From the NCBI GenBank assembly GCA_005116775.1, contig SWDN01000003.1:182742-220190 (forward strand): a stretch of DNA of 37,449 nt, in the 5' to 3' direction. Each line of letters opens with the position of its first letter. Position 1 is the stretch's first letter. Below, piece after piece: positions 23,359-32,067 of the stretch. Under the pieces are notes generated by a model. That model searched no databases and was not told where the DNA came from. It saw only the letters and a program-made list of their open reading frames with translations. A program made the translations under genes and the position numbers. This DNA comes from Nitrospira sp. Lineage in GTDB: Bacteria > Nitrospirota > Nitrospiria > Nitrospirales > Nitrospiraceae.

Positions 23359-24444
23359 ATGAAAACTTGGGTTCGGATTGTTCTTCTAGCAACGTTTGCG
23401 CTGAGTATGTGGAGTGCGGGCGGGATATTGTGGGCTGCCACTCAGGCGCCTTCGCCGGTCCCACCGTCTCCGCAGCCAGCCCCCGGTCATGGCGAAAGCC
23501 AATCTCAATACGATTCGTATGGTCAGCAGGCGACGAGTATTCAGGCACTGACGTCCGTTGGGGACGATCTCGTATATGCCGGTTCGTTCGGCCTTGGGCT
23601 CTTTCGCAGCGAGGATCGCGGCGTCAACTGGATGAAATCCGGTCAGGGGGTGACCGATCCGTTCATTCTGACGCTCACCACAGGGAAAGACGGGGCTATC
23701 TATGCCGGAACATTCCGTGGGGGAGTCTTTCGTTCACGTGATCAGGGGAAGAGCTGGCAGGCGATAAACAACGGGCTCAAGCGCCTGGAAATTAAAGCGT
23801 TGCTTGCCCTCAGTAATGGAGTGTATGCAGGCACAAGTGACGGAGTGTATCGACTCGCTGCGGATCGCTGGTCTGTGGTCACAACCGGTCTGGACGATAT
23901 CCTGGTCCATGCGTTGGCCTTCTCCTCTGACGGGACCCTGTTTGCGGGCACGTCCGGGAAAGGCATCTTGCGATTTAAGTCGCAATCGACCGGCTGGGTG
24001 CGTGAGCGGCAAGGACTCAAAGACCATGAAGGCATGGTCGAAAATTTCATCCGTGTCCTGACAATCGATTCAGAGGGTAGTATCTATGCCGGCACCTTCG
24101 ATGGAGGCGTCTTTTGCAGCGTAGATGGGGGAGTCACCTGGCGGCCTATCAGTCGGGCGCTTCCGAACGATTCGATCCGAAGCATTCTCTTCAACAGCCG
24201 GGGACTGTTCGTGGCGACAGGGCACGGGATTTTTAAAACGACCGACAAGGGACGTCAGTGGGTGCCGTTGAATAAGGGGCTGACGAGTATGGCCATCCAA
24301 GTCTTGATCGAATCCGGCGCCGGAGTGTTCTATGCTGGCACGAGCGACGGGGCATTTCGAAGCGACGATGATGGCCGTACGTGGAGTCCGATCAATCAGG
24401 GGCTTGAGGGAGCGGACGCTCCCGCGCCATTCAAATTTCACTAA
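23359..24444 (+). CDS. exported seven-bladed beta-propeller (YCF48/BNR-like)
   Basis: This 361-residue protein begins with a signal peptide (about residues 1-30) and a Pro/Gln-rich linker, followed by seven repeats of the form Y/F-AGT-x-GG-V-F-R-S-x-D-x-G-x-x-W (for example VYAGSFGLGLFRSEDRG, IYAGTFDGGVFCSVDGG and FYAGTSDGAFRSDDDG). This is the pattern of YCF48/BNR-type seven-bladed propellers, which act as assembly factors or binding scaffolds. A periplasmic role is expected; the ligand is unknown. GAGGGA precedes the ATG. It follows tatC by 25 bp and precedes a cyclophilin by 17 bp. Confidence 0.88.
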   Translation: MKTWVRIVLLATFALSMWSAGGILWAATQAPSPVPPSPQPAPGHGESQSQYDSYGQQATSIQALTSVGDDLVYAGSFGLGLFRSEDRGVNWMKSGQGVTDPFILTLTTGKDGAIYAGTFRGGVFRSRDQGKSWQAINNGLKRLEIKALLALSNGVYAGTSDGVYRLAADRWSVVTTGLDDILVHALAFSSDGTLFAGTSGKGILRFKSQSTGWVRERQGLKDHEGMVENFIRVLTIDSEGSIYAGTFDGGVFCSVDGGVTWRPISRALPNDSIRSILFNSRGLFVATGHGIFKTTDKGRQWVPLNKGLTSMAIQVLIESGAGVFYAGTSDGAFRSDDDGRTWSPINQGLEGADAPAPFKFH

Positions 24445-24461
24445 GCACGAAAGGATAGAGG

Positions 24462-24974
24462 ATGATGTCAGCGCCGACAGAGAATACACGAGCCACGATT
24501 TCCATCAGCAGCAAAGGGACGCAGTTGGGCGAAATCGTCCTGAGGTTTTTTCACGATGTGGCGCCCGGGCATGTGAAAAATTTCACGAAACTTGCGCAAG
24601 AAGGTTTCTATAACGGCACGACGTTTCATCGAGTCATTCCTGGATTCATGATTCAGGGCGGCGACCCCAACAGCAAGAATCCTGACCGTGCGTCGCATGG
24701 GATGGGGGGGCCGGGTCATAAAGTGAAGGCCGAGTTCAATAGCAAGCCGCACAAGCGAGGGGTGCTTTCCATGGCTCGCTCGAACGATCCGGATAGCGCC
24801 GGCTCACAGTTTTTCATCTGTGTCGCAGACGCGAATTTTCTCGATTGGCAGTATACGGCATTCGGCGAAGTCGTCAGTGGGATGGACGTGGCGGATAAGG
24901 TGGTCGGCATGAAGCGCGACGGTCGGGACAATCCGCTCGAGCGTGTCGAGATGACGGTCACGATTACGGACTAA
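24462..24974 (+). CDS. peptidyl-prolyl cis-trans isomerase, cyclophilin type
   Basis: Cyclophilins catalyse proline isomerisation in protein folding. This 170-residue protein contains the catalytic FHRVIPGFMIQGGDP, MARSNDPDSAGSQFFICVAD and the LDWQYTAFGEVVSGMDVAD segment. No signal peptide is visible, so it is probably cytoplasmic, like PpiB. Either ATG of a tandem pair (24462 or 24465) may start it, with GGATAGAGG ahead. It may form an operon with the propeller gene. The stop is followed closely by a 7-bp-period repeat. Confidence 0.96.
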   Translation: MMSAPTENTRATISISSKGTQLGEIVLRFFHDVAPGHVKNFTKLAQEGFYNGTTFHRVIPGFMIQGGDPNSKNPDRASHGMGGPGHKVKAEFNSKPHKRGVLSMARSNDPDSAGSQFFICVADANFLDWQYTAFGEVVSGMDVADKVVGMKRDGRDNPLERVEMTVTITD

Positions 24975-24982
24975 TAAAAACT

Positions 24983-25071
24983 ATGATGGGCGATGTGTGA
25001 GGGTGATGAGTTGTTGAAGACGACGTTATTTTCATGGATTTGCCGATCACGCATCACGCATCATGCATCAC
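24983..25071. repeat. 7-bp-period palindromic repeat overlapping a lipoprotein start
   Basis: The left arm (24983-25010: TGATGGG, CGATGTG, then TGAGGG and TGATGAG) and the right arm (25045-25071; on the opposite strand TGATGCA, TGATGCG, TGATGCG, TGATCGG) form an imperfect inverted repeat of the same family as 14926-15011. The right arm lies inside the next gene's signal-peptide coding region. Confidence 0.72.
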
Positions 25072-25736
25072 TTCTTTGTGCAGTTTTTGCCCTGTCCGGT
25101 TGCGCCATTCCGATGGTCCCGTATCGTTCGATCTATGAAGATCCCGTGAACTACGTTCGGCTGGAAGTGGATGATTCTGTCCTGCCGGAGTGGCCTCCCA
25201 GCGCCCATGCTCATCCGAAGGCGATAGGCGTTGAGGATCTGTCTCGCATCCTCGGCAGCATCTCGGTGAAAGAACACCAGATCTGGTTACAGAAAAAATT
25301 GCAAGGCGAGGCGCCGCTGGTTCCGGCGTTTCGCCCGGAGGAACTCACGCTTTTATCTCGGCAGATTGCAGAGGCACTCGCCGCAGCCAAACCGGGCGAG
25401 CGTGTCACGTTTTATCTGAGCCAACCGCAAACGTCTGTCAAACGTGTCGTGACGACGGGTGGATTATACGTTCATGGCACCGAACTGCATTTTATTTTAG
25501 GGAATTGGCAGGTCGTCTATGGCATCCCGGCCTATGGGATGATCTACGATCGACGCTATCCCATGCGACCGACGGCGGCCAAAGGATTTTACTTGTACTT
25601 CTACCCAGCCGACGCAACCGTCACACAGCACCACAATAGTCTCTGGGATACGTTGCTGGCCAACGCCACTGACGAACTCGTGATCGATCTGACGAAAACT
25701 GTTCCTTCCCTCTCGGAGCCCTCCCAGGAACCATGA
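25011..25736 (+). CDS. lipoprotein of unknown function
   Basis: This gene encodes a lipoprotein with lipobox ALSGC and a mature part of about 210 residues, beginning AIPMVPYRSIYEDPVNYVRLEV, with VTFYLSQPQ, ELHFILGNWQVVYGIPAYGMIYDRRYP and FYLYFYPADATV. I do not recognise a family. The start is uncertain: TTG 25011 is preferred because GAGG lies 8 bases upstream, while ATG 24993 lacks a site. Either way, the first 20 codons run through one arm of the palindromic repeat, giving an odd n-region (RSRITHHASLL). It probably lies in the outer membrane. Confidence 0.65.
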   Translation: MLKTTLFSWICRSRITHHASLLCAVFALSGCAIPMVPYRSIYEDPVNYVRLEVDDSVLPEWPPSAHAHPKAIGVEDLSRILGSISVKEHQIWLQKKLQGEAPLVPAFRPEELTLLSRQIAEALAAAKPGERVTFYLSQPQTSVKRVVTTGGLYVHGTELHFILGNWQVVYGIPAYGMIYDRRYPMRPTAAKGFYLYFYPADATVTQHHNSLWDTLLANATDELVIDLTKTVPSLSEPSQEP

Positions 25737-25917
25737 AGCGTTCGGCGTGAGCCGAGGGTGTGCTCCATTCTTCTGAATGGTGAATGTGCGAACCTCATGA
25801 TTTCCTATCGCACACGATACTGACTTCATAGATTTCATCCCAGTGATTCGGTAAGATGCCTCACTCGCAGAAATGAGGCGAGTGTACCCACCAGGACGAT
25901 CGACCCAGGGAGCAGGA

Positions 25918-28900
25918 GTGGTCCGAACTCGTGTCGCTGTCGCGCTGATTATTATTCTGCTGATCGGCGGCGGCGCGTTTTTTACGTTCTCGACCTATTT
26001 GACCGGGGACGATTACGTTAAAGACTTTTTCCTCCAACAGTTGGAACAGGGTATCGGGCGCAAGATCGATGTCCATCGCGTCAAGCTGGTCCTGTTTCCT
26101 CGCATCCGATTGGAACTGACACAGGTTGCCATTCACGATCGGCATTCTGACCACGTTGTGCTGTCGGCCAAAAAACTGGACCTGGTCTTGCGGTTTCTTC
26201 CGCTGTTGCGCAAACAGGTGGTCGGGAAGCGGTTGCTCATTGAAGAGCCGACCTTAACCGTTCGGCGTGATCGTAACGGACATTGGAATCTTCTCGATCA
26301 GGTCGCTCAGGGAGGAGAGGTCGATCAGGATGCCATCCAGACGATCGGCCGCATTTTCAGGATCCGTGAAGCGACGCTGGTCAACGGGAAGTTGGTGGTC
26401 ATCGACGACTCGCGCGAAGACGGGAGCCGATCGATCACATTCGAGTCGGTCGAGGCCTCTCTGGTCATTCAAGCGGAACGGGGACTGGCAGATGTGAGGG
26501 TCTCCGCAGGCCATGCCGGCGGCAAGGGGTCTTCTGTCATTTCCCTAGCCGGAGCCATCAGCACCGTTCAGCCTCAGGCATTGGCGAACGACGATTCCCC
26601 TGATTCATCGATCCCCCTCCAATTCGACGGCACATTCGAAGCGGCCAATTTCAATCTTCGGGAAGCCGCAGATTTTTTGGCGTCTCACCCGGTTCCCGAT
26701 CAATTGCAAGGTGTCGTGAATGCGCGCAGTCACATTCGGGCTGCACCTGGAGTCGCAGGGTATGATGTCGTACTTTCCGATCTATCCGCGAGCCTCGATC
26801 CGTTGAGTGTGACAGGCCAAGCAAGCCTCTCAGGGCTTCTCACCCCTCAACCTACATTTGCGTTGACTGTCGCGGCGCCCCCGATCCAGATGAGCCAGTT
26901 GCTCAAGATCGTACCGGCCGAGTGGCTGCATCCGCAGTTGCCGACAATGATGAAGGATCGTGAGATCGATGGAACGGTGGAAGTGGTCTCTGCGACGGTT
27001 ACAGGGGCGACGACGGGAGGAGCGCAGGTATCGCTGACGGGAGAGTTTCGTGTGGAACAGGGACAAGCTCTGGTCGGTGAGGGTCGTACGCTTGCCAAGG
27101 ACTTGGCGGCGACCATATCGGTCGAAGCCGGACGTCTCAAGGTGTCGAAACTGACCGGCCTCTACGGCGCGATTCGCATGACTGAGAGCAAGGCGGTGAT
27201 CTCCTTTTTGGAAGCAGGGCCTTGGCTTGAATGGGATATTGTCGGGGCGATGACTGCTACAGATCTGGTGCAGCATCTTGTGAAAACCGTCAAGTCCGAG
27301 CAGTTGTCGCATGCGTTGGCCGCCTCGCGCGATGTCGAAGGCGATGCGGCTCTCACGTTTCGCTTGGTTGGGCCGCTCAATCAGCCAGGGGGCGTTACCT
27401 TTGCCGGGGGAGAGGTGACCGTTCAGCGGGTCAGTCTGACCAATCCTTCGTTGCCGGAGCGGCTGACGGCGCTGCAGGGCCGGTTTGTGTTGTCGGAAGG
27501 TGGAACGCAGTTCGATCAGGTGACGGGACATATGGGCGATCTGGCCTTGCAGATCAGTGGAGGCATTACCGGGGGCAGTGACAGCGTATTCCAGGACTTT
27601 CTCATTCGAGTCAAGGGAGGGGCGGATCATGTGGCCAAGTTACTCCCCGCGCACACAATTCCTGCCGGCGGGCTCGAAGGCATAGTGAACGGCGCCGTCG
27701 TCTTAACTGGGCCGACCGTTTCACCGAATCTGCGAGGCGAGATTGTCCTGACTGAGTCGAAAGTGACGCTGCCAGACTTGATTGAAAAACCGATCGGCGC
27801 CGAAGCGGCGGTGGAATTCAATGGCATGATCCCCAAGGGGGGTGGGGTGTTGCTCGACAGGATAGAGCTGATCGTGCCGCCGATCCGATTGCCGGTAAAA
27901 GGCAAGATTCAGTTAGGCGAACGATTTGCCATCGATGCGGCGCTTTCGACCGGCACGCTTTCATTGTCTCGTGTGCCGGAATGGATTGCGAAGGGAGGGT
28001 TTGAAGCGGGGAATGTCGAATTGTCTCTCGATATGAAGGGGAAGGGGCTCGATTGGAAAGCCTGGAAGACCACCGGGTGGCTCGCATTGACCAACGGGTT
28101 GATGAATGCCAAGGGGGCAGAGGGACCCATCCAGGACCTGTATCTGCGGGTTCAATTTGTGAAGAACGGCGCAGACATCAAGCGGTTGTCGTTTCGATTG
28201 CTCGACAGCGATGTGTCAATCGACGGGACGATTCGCAACTGGGCGGTGAAACCCCTGATCACCGCCAAGATCGAATCGAATCAGATGGATATCGACCTCC
28301 TTATCCCGAAAGGCCAACGGTCTCCGATCCGAGACTTTCTGGAAACCCTCGCCGCCACCAGCAAGGTGCAAGCAAGCCTATCGATGGCGCGCGGCCGGTA
28401 CAAACATCTGAAGTTTGGGAGTCTCTCCGCCCGAGCCACGATTCAAGACGGTGTGTTGGATTTGGATCGCGTGTCAGGCCAATCGACTCAAGGAGAAGTC
28501 GCAGGCCGAATCGTGGTGCAGCTGCCCCGTCTGCAGCCGGCCGACGCTGAGCTTTCGGTTCGAGCGACGGGCGTATTGGTGGAGGATGTGTTGAAATTAT
28601 TGGGCCCGAAAGCGAGTTTCATTACAGGTGAAGCGCGATTGACAGGGACGATCCGCGGCCATGGGAGGAATCCGCACGGACTGTATCCTACGTTGGACGG
28701 AAAGATGGAAGTCCTGCTTGAGAACGGACGCATCTTTAAATCCGAAGAACGAGCGATCTGGAAAATCATCAGCATTTTGAATCTGCCGGCGGTGCTGCAG
28801 GGAAAGGTGGATCTTGAGAAAGATGGGTTGCCCTATAATAAAGTATCGGCGACGGTCCTTGCGCAGAACGGGCTCTTAGAGACCGAGAACATGATCATCG

Positions 28901-29283
28901 ATAGCCCCATCGTCAAAATTACCGCAGCCGGCAACTACGATCTGCCGACGGATCAAATCGACATGGTCTGGGCGGTCAGCCCGTTCGGGTCCTATTCGCA
29001 ATTTCTCAAAACGATTCCACTCTTCGGGCGGCTTTTCGCCGGCGATCGCAAAGGCCTTGCGACCGCCCTGTTTTCCGTCAAAGGGTCGATTTCTGATCCA
29101 GAGGTCACGTACCTGCCGATGAAGTCATTCGCCACCGGCCTGACCGGTCTGGCGCAATTGGCGTTCGATATTTTGAAGAACACGGTGATGCTGCCGATCG
29201 ATCTGATCACGCCGGACGACAATCAAAGCGCCGGCAAGGACACCATCGTGCCCGCGCCTGAACCGGTTCCATCCGCGCCTTGA
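25918..29283 (+). CDS. AsmA-family envelope protein
   Basis: AsmA-family proteins are large inner-membrane-anchored, periplasmic beta-rich bridges thought to carry phospholipids to the outer membrane. The N-terminal membrane anchor (VALIIILLIGGGAFFTF) is followed by the AsmA entry motif: QQLEQGIGRKIDVHRVKLVLFPRIRLELTQVAIHD. A very long repetitive beta region follows, and the C-terminus has the AsmA-C pattern (DQIDMVWAVSPFGSYSQFLKTIPLFGRLFAGD). GTG 25918 is chosen because GGGAG lies just upstream and it begins right at the anchor, giving 1121 residues; ATG 25873 would add 15 residues without a site. No intact neighbour suggests its partner. Confidence 0.9.
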   Translation: MVRTRVAVALIIILLIGGGAFFTFSTYLTGDDYVKDFFLQQLEQGIGRKIDVHRVKLVLFPRIRLELTQVAIHDRHSDHVVLSAKKLDLVLRFLPLLRKQVVGKRLLIEEPTLTVRRDRNGHWNLLDQVAQGGEVDQDAIQTIGRIFRIREATLVNGKLVVIDDSREDGSRSITFESVEASLVIQAERGLADVRVSAGHAGGKGSSVISLAGAISTVQPQALANDDSPDSSIPLQFDGTFEAANFNLREAADFLASHPVPDQLQGVVNARSHIRAAPGVAGYDVVLSDLSASLDPLSVTGQASLSGLLTPQPTFALTVAAPPIQMSQLLKIVPAEWLHPQLPTMMKDREIDGTVEVVSATVTGATTGGAQVSLTGEFRVEQGQALVGEGRTLAKDLAATISVEAGRLKVSKLTGLYGAIRMTESKAVISFLEAGPWLEWDIVGAMTATDLVQHLVKTVKSEQLSHALAASRDVEGDAALTFRLVGPLNQPGGVTFAGGEVTVQRVSLTNPSLPERLTALQGRFVLSEGGTQFDQVTGHMGDLALQISGGITGGSDSVFQDFLIRVKGGADHVAKLLPAHTIPAGGLEGIVNGAVVLTGPTVSPNLRGEIVLTESKVTLPDLIEKPIGAEAAVEFNGMIPKGGGVLLDRIELIVPPIRLPVKGKIQLGERFAIDAALSTGTLSLSRVPEWIAKGGFEAGNVELSLDMKGKGLDWKAWKTTGWLALTNGLMNAKGAEGPIQDLYLRVQFVKNGADIKRLSFRLLDSDVSIDGTIRNWAVKPLITAKIESNQMDIDLLIPKGQRSPIRDFLETLAATSKVQASLSMARGRYKHLKFGSLSARATIQDGVLDLDRVSGQSTQGEVAGRIVVQLPRLQPADAELSVRATGVLVEDVLKLLGPKASFITGEARLTGTIRGHGRNPHGLYPTLDGKMEVLLENGRIFKSEERAIWKIISILNLPAVLQGKVDLEKDGLPYNKVSATVLAQNGLLETENMIIDSPIVKITAAGNYDLPTDQIDMVWAVSPFGSYSQFLKTIPLFGRLFAGDRKGLATALFSVKGSISDPEVTYLPMKSFATGLTGLAQLAFDILKNTVMLPIDLITPDDNQSAGKDTIVPAPEPVPSAP

Positions 29284-29324
29284 CCGACCTTTTCCCCCGT
29301 GTTAGATTTCTACCAGCATTCACT

Positions 29325-30470
29325 ATGGCGTCATCCACTCCACATTCTCAACGTGCCACCGTATTCATCGCCGCCAGCGAATTAGACTCCAATCTCTATT
29401 ACGCCACGAAATTTATTGCGCCGGACCCCTTTATCTATTTGGAGATCAAGGGAGAGCGGATTTTGGTGATGAGCGATCTCGAAATGGATCGCGCGAAGAG
29501 CCAATCGTCCGTCGATCGGGTGCTCTCGTATTCGGAGGTCGAAGGACGCGCCAAGACACAAGGCATTGCCGAGCCGGGCACGGTCGAGGTCGTCCATATT
29601 CTCCTGCGAGAAGCCGGGATCACGCAGATTCTGGTTCCAGCCAACTTTCCTTTCGGCCACGCCATCAAGTTTCAGTCCCTGGGGTATCAGCTCTCTCCGA
29701 AACGAGATCCCTTCTATGAAGAGCGGGTGGTGAAGACTGCCGAAGAGGTACGCTATATCGAAGCGGCTCAGCGCGCGACCGAACAGGCGGTTTTGGTCGC
29801 CCACGATCTGCTGAGGGAGGCCTCGATCGAGAAGGACCAACTGTGGTTCAGTGGGAAGCCTTTGACGTCGGAGCGGGTGAAGAAGCTGATCAATGTGACA
29901 TTGATGAAGTGCGATTGTGTTGCCCAGCATACCATCGTCGCTGGCGGGGAGCAGGCTTGCGATCCACACAACGAAGGCAACGGACCGTTGCCGGCCCACC
30001 GCAGCATTATCTTCGACGTGTTTCCCCGGTCTGCCACCAACCGGTATTTCGCCGATATGTCCAGAACGGTGGTACGGGGGACTCCGAGCCCTGAACTGAA
30101 GCGGCTCTATCAGACGGTGTTGGATGCCCAGGAAGAGGCCATCACGAAGATCAAAGACGGAGCGGACGGAAAGAGGATTCATCAGGGAATCCTGAACAGA
30201 TTTGAGAAAGCCGGTTACCAGACAGGTCTGGTGAATGGGCGCATGCAGGGCTACTTTCACGGCACGGGCCATGGAGTTGGACTCGATATTCATGAAATGC
30301 CACGCATCAGCCGCACCGGGTCGCTACTCCAAGAAGGCCATGTCGTCACCGTTGAGCCAGGTCTCTACTATCCTGGTCTTGGCGCCGTACGCATCGAAGA
30401 CATGGTACTTGTCACCAAAGACGGGTGCCGCAACTTGACGAACTTTCCCAAGACGTTCGAGTTGGACTGA
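29325..30470 (+). CDS. M24-family Xaa-Pro aminopeptidase-like metallopeptidase
   Basis: This protein should cleave N-terminal residues ahead of proline in peptides. The 381-residue form has an N-terminal creatinase-like domain (about 1-140) and a pita-bread catalytic domain. All five metal ligands are present: D231 and D244 (FDVFPRS...FADMSRT), H316 (GTGHGVG), E344 (VEPGLYYPG) and E358 (VRIED). The ATG at 29325 is preferred; a TTG at 29280 overlaps the AsmA stop and would add 15 residues. Cytoplasmic. A 7-bp-period palindrome follows the stop at once. Confidence 0.92.
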   Translation: MASSTPHSQRATVFIAASELDSNLYYATKFIAPDPFIYLEIKGERILVMSDLEMDRAKSQSSVDRVLSYSEVEGRAKTQGIAEPGTVEVVHILLREAGITQILVPANFPFGHAIKFQSLGYQLSPKRDPFYEERVVKTAEEVRYIEAAQRATEQAVLVAHDLLREASIEKDQLWFSGKPLTSERVKKLINVTLMKCDCVAQHTIVAGGEQACDPHNEGNGPLPAHRSIIFDVFPRSATNRYFADMSRTVVRGTPSPELKRLYQTVLDAQEEAITKIKDGADGKRIHQGILNRFEKAGYQTGLVNGRMQGYFHGTGHGVGLDIHEMPRISRTGSLLQEGHVVTVEPGLYYPGLGAVRIEDMVLVTKDGCRNLTNFPKTFELD

Positions 30471-30474
30471 CATG

Positions 30475-30537
30475 AGCTATCAGCTCTCAGCGATCAGCTT
30501 TCAGCTCGCTGATGGCTGACTGCTGAAGGCTGAACGC
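30475..30537. repeat. nine tandem heptamers forming a palindrome
   Basis: Nine exact 7-base steps: AGCTATC, AGCTCTC, AGCGATC, AGCTTTC, AGCTCGC, TGATGGC, TGACTGC, TGAAGGC, TGAACGC. The first four units are the complement of the last four in their fixed positions (AGC against GCTGA), so the strip folds as a hairpin. It fills the gap between the M24 peptidase gene and sdhB. Confidence 0.9.
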
Positions 30538-30542
30538 CGCCC

Positions 30543-31517
30543 ATGCGCCTGACCTTCACCATTCAACGATTCAATCCTGAAGTCGATTCCACCCCCTATC
30601 CTCAAGAGGTTCGTCTCGACGTCGGACGCGGGACGACCGTGCTCGACGCGTTGATTCGCATTAAGAACGAGTGCGATGGAAGTTTGGCGTTGCGCTATTC
30701 CTGCCGCTCTGCGATCTGCGGTTCCTGTGCGATGACGATCAACGGCAGCGAAAAACTGGCATGCCGCACCTCCCTCCGCAAGGAACTTGAACGGCATGGG
30801 CACATCGCGGTCGCGCCATTGCGCAATTTGCCGGTGATCAAGGATCTGGTCGTGGATATGGCGTCGTTCTGGAAGAAAATTCGCGACGTGCATCCCTGGC
30901 TGGCCTCGAAGGCTCGGCCCTCTCATGAGGACGTGCCTGCTCAGATGAAAGCGCAGGACCATGGGCATCCACAGTTTCACAATGTGGACGCCTGCATTAT
31001 GTGCGGCGCCTGTGTGGCAGCCTGTACCGTGCATGAGGTCTCGAAGGGTTTTGTCGGTCCTGCCGCTTTGGCGAAGGCCGATCGGTTTCTTTCCGACCCG
31101 CGCGAGTCGAATGCGTCGATACGCGCCCGGCTTTCGGCACTTCAAGACGAAGATGGGATGTGGGACTGCACACGATGCAATTTCTGCGTGGAGGTCTGTC
31201 CGAAAGATGTCAAGCCGATGGAAGCGATCGTCCGGTTGCGGCGGGCCTCGCTCGAACGAGGATTGACGATGGCCGGCGGCGCGCGGCACATCCTTGGATT
31301 TACCGAGCTGGTCGAGCAGCATGGGCGTTTGAACGAAGCGATCATGCCGCTGAAAGTGGTCGGGTTTGCGCCGCGCAGGCTGCGGGACATCCTGCCTCTA
31401 GCTATCAACATGTTGCTCAAAGGAAAGATCCCCAATCCCTTTGGGCATGCGCTCCCCGGACTCAGCCATCTCCACGCCCTCATCCAGCGAGTGCGGCGCG
31501 CCACACCGCCGGGCTAA
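30543..31517 (+). CDS. sdhB: succinate dehydrogenase/fumarate reductase iron-sulfur subunit
   Basis: SdhB carries electrons from the flavoprotein to the quinone or thiol partner. The 324-residue protein has a plant-type 2Fe-2S domain (C54, C59, C62, C74 in CRSAICGSC...ACRT), a first 4Fe-4S motif (C151, C154, C157, C161) and a third motif C209-x2-C212-x2-C215-x3-C219. Classical SdhB has three cysteines in that last motif. The fourth (C212) predicts a second 4Fe-4S in place of the 3Fe-4S cluster, as in archaeal and type-E enzymes. It is also longer than usual (about 240), with a 90-residue C-terminal extension. No flavoprotein SdhA is in the window; an SdhE/HdrB-like protein lies 3 kb downstream. 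Confidence 0.92.
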   Translation: MRLTFTIQRFNPEVDSTPYPQEVRLDVGRGTTVLDALIRIKNECDGSLALRYSCRSAICGSCAMTINGSEKLACRTSLRKELERHGHIAVAPLRNLPVIKDLVVDMASFWKKIRDVHPWLASKARPSHEDVPAQMKAQDHGHPQFHNVDACIMCGACVAACTVHEVSKGFVGPAALAKADRFLSDPRESNASIRARLSALQDEDGMWDCTRCNFCVEVCPKDVKPMEAIVRLRRASLERGLTMAGGARHILGFTELVEQHGRLNEAIMPLKVVGFAPRRLRDILPLAINMLLKGKIPNPFGHALPGLSHLHALIQRVRRATPPG

Positions 31518-31521
31518 CCCC

Positions 31522-31956
31522 ATGGCTTGGACTTTTCGATTTCTCGAAGAGATTGCTCTGGCCGATATGGCATTCGAGGTCGAAGGAGAGTCTGTCGAAG
31601 AGGTGTTTCGTGGCGCGACACAGGCGCTTCTTGAGAGCATGGCAAACCCTTCCACAGTGTCGGGGGGATGGGAACATGCGATTGAACGGAGCGATACGGA
31701 CCTGTCGGCGCTGTTGTTCGAATGGTTGTCGGAGATCGTCTACTGGAAGGATGCGGCGGGGGTGGTCTATCAAGAGGCGCCGCTCACTCTGACGCAGGAA
31801 GGTGAACGGTGGCTGTTGCGCGCCCGTCTCATCGGCGCTCCGGTGGATCATCAGACGCAAGAGCTCCATACTGATGTGAAAGGGGTGACGAAACATCTCT
31901 ATGAGCTCACGCAGCTAGGCAACCGCTGGAAGGCACGAGTGGTGCTCGATGTCTGA
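31522..31956 (+). CDS. archease
   Basis: Archease is a small metal-binding chaperone-like protein that speeds guanylation and turnover of the RNA ligase RtcB. The 144-residue protein has the family pattern: WTFRFLEEIALADMAFEVEG at the start (with Asp15) and ELHTDVKGVTKHLYEL near the end. The ATG at 31522 starts 4 bp after sdhB; a weak site only. rtcB follows about 110 bp downstream, beyond a palindromic repeat. Together they make a standard RtcB/archease pair. Confidence 0.93.
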   Translation: MAWTFRFLEEIALADMAFEVEGESVEEVFRGATQALLESMANPSTVSGGWEHAIERSDTDLSALLFEWLSEIVYWKDAAGVVYQEAPLTLTQEGERWLLRARLIGAPVDHQTQELHTDVKGVTKHLYELTQLGNRWKARVVLDV

Positions 31957-31960
31957 CACT

Positions 31961-32058
31961 GCGAGACATGCGGGACGAGCGAGAAATGCTCGACGTGTGT
32001 GAGATAGGGCAGCAGTCTTATGCCCGTCACGCGTGTCTCGCCGGTCCCGCGAGTCGCG
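31961..32058. repeat. 7-bp-period palindromic repeat between archease and rtcB
   Basis: The left arm (31961-31983; GCGAGAC, ATGCGGG, ACGAGCG) and right arm (32032-32058; on the opposite strand GCGACTC, GCGGGAC, CGGCGAG, ACACG) are degenerate inverted copies in 7-base steps. It shares the design, but not the base sequence, of the elements at 14926, 24983 and 30475. Confidence 0.6.
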
Positions 32059-32067
32059 CCACTTGAT

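Noticed and set aside
30475-30537. Phased repeats as a CRISPR array
   Set aside because: The units are 7 bases, adjacent and degenerate, without spacers of 30-40 bases, and no cas gene is present.
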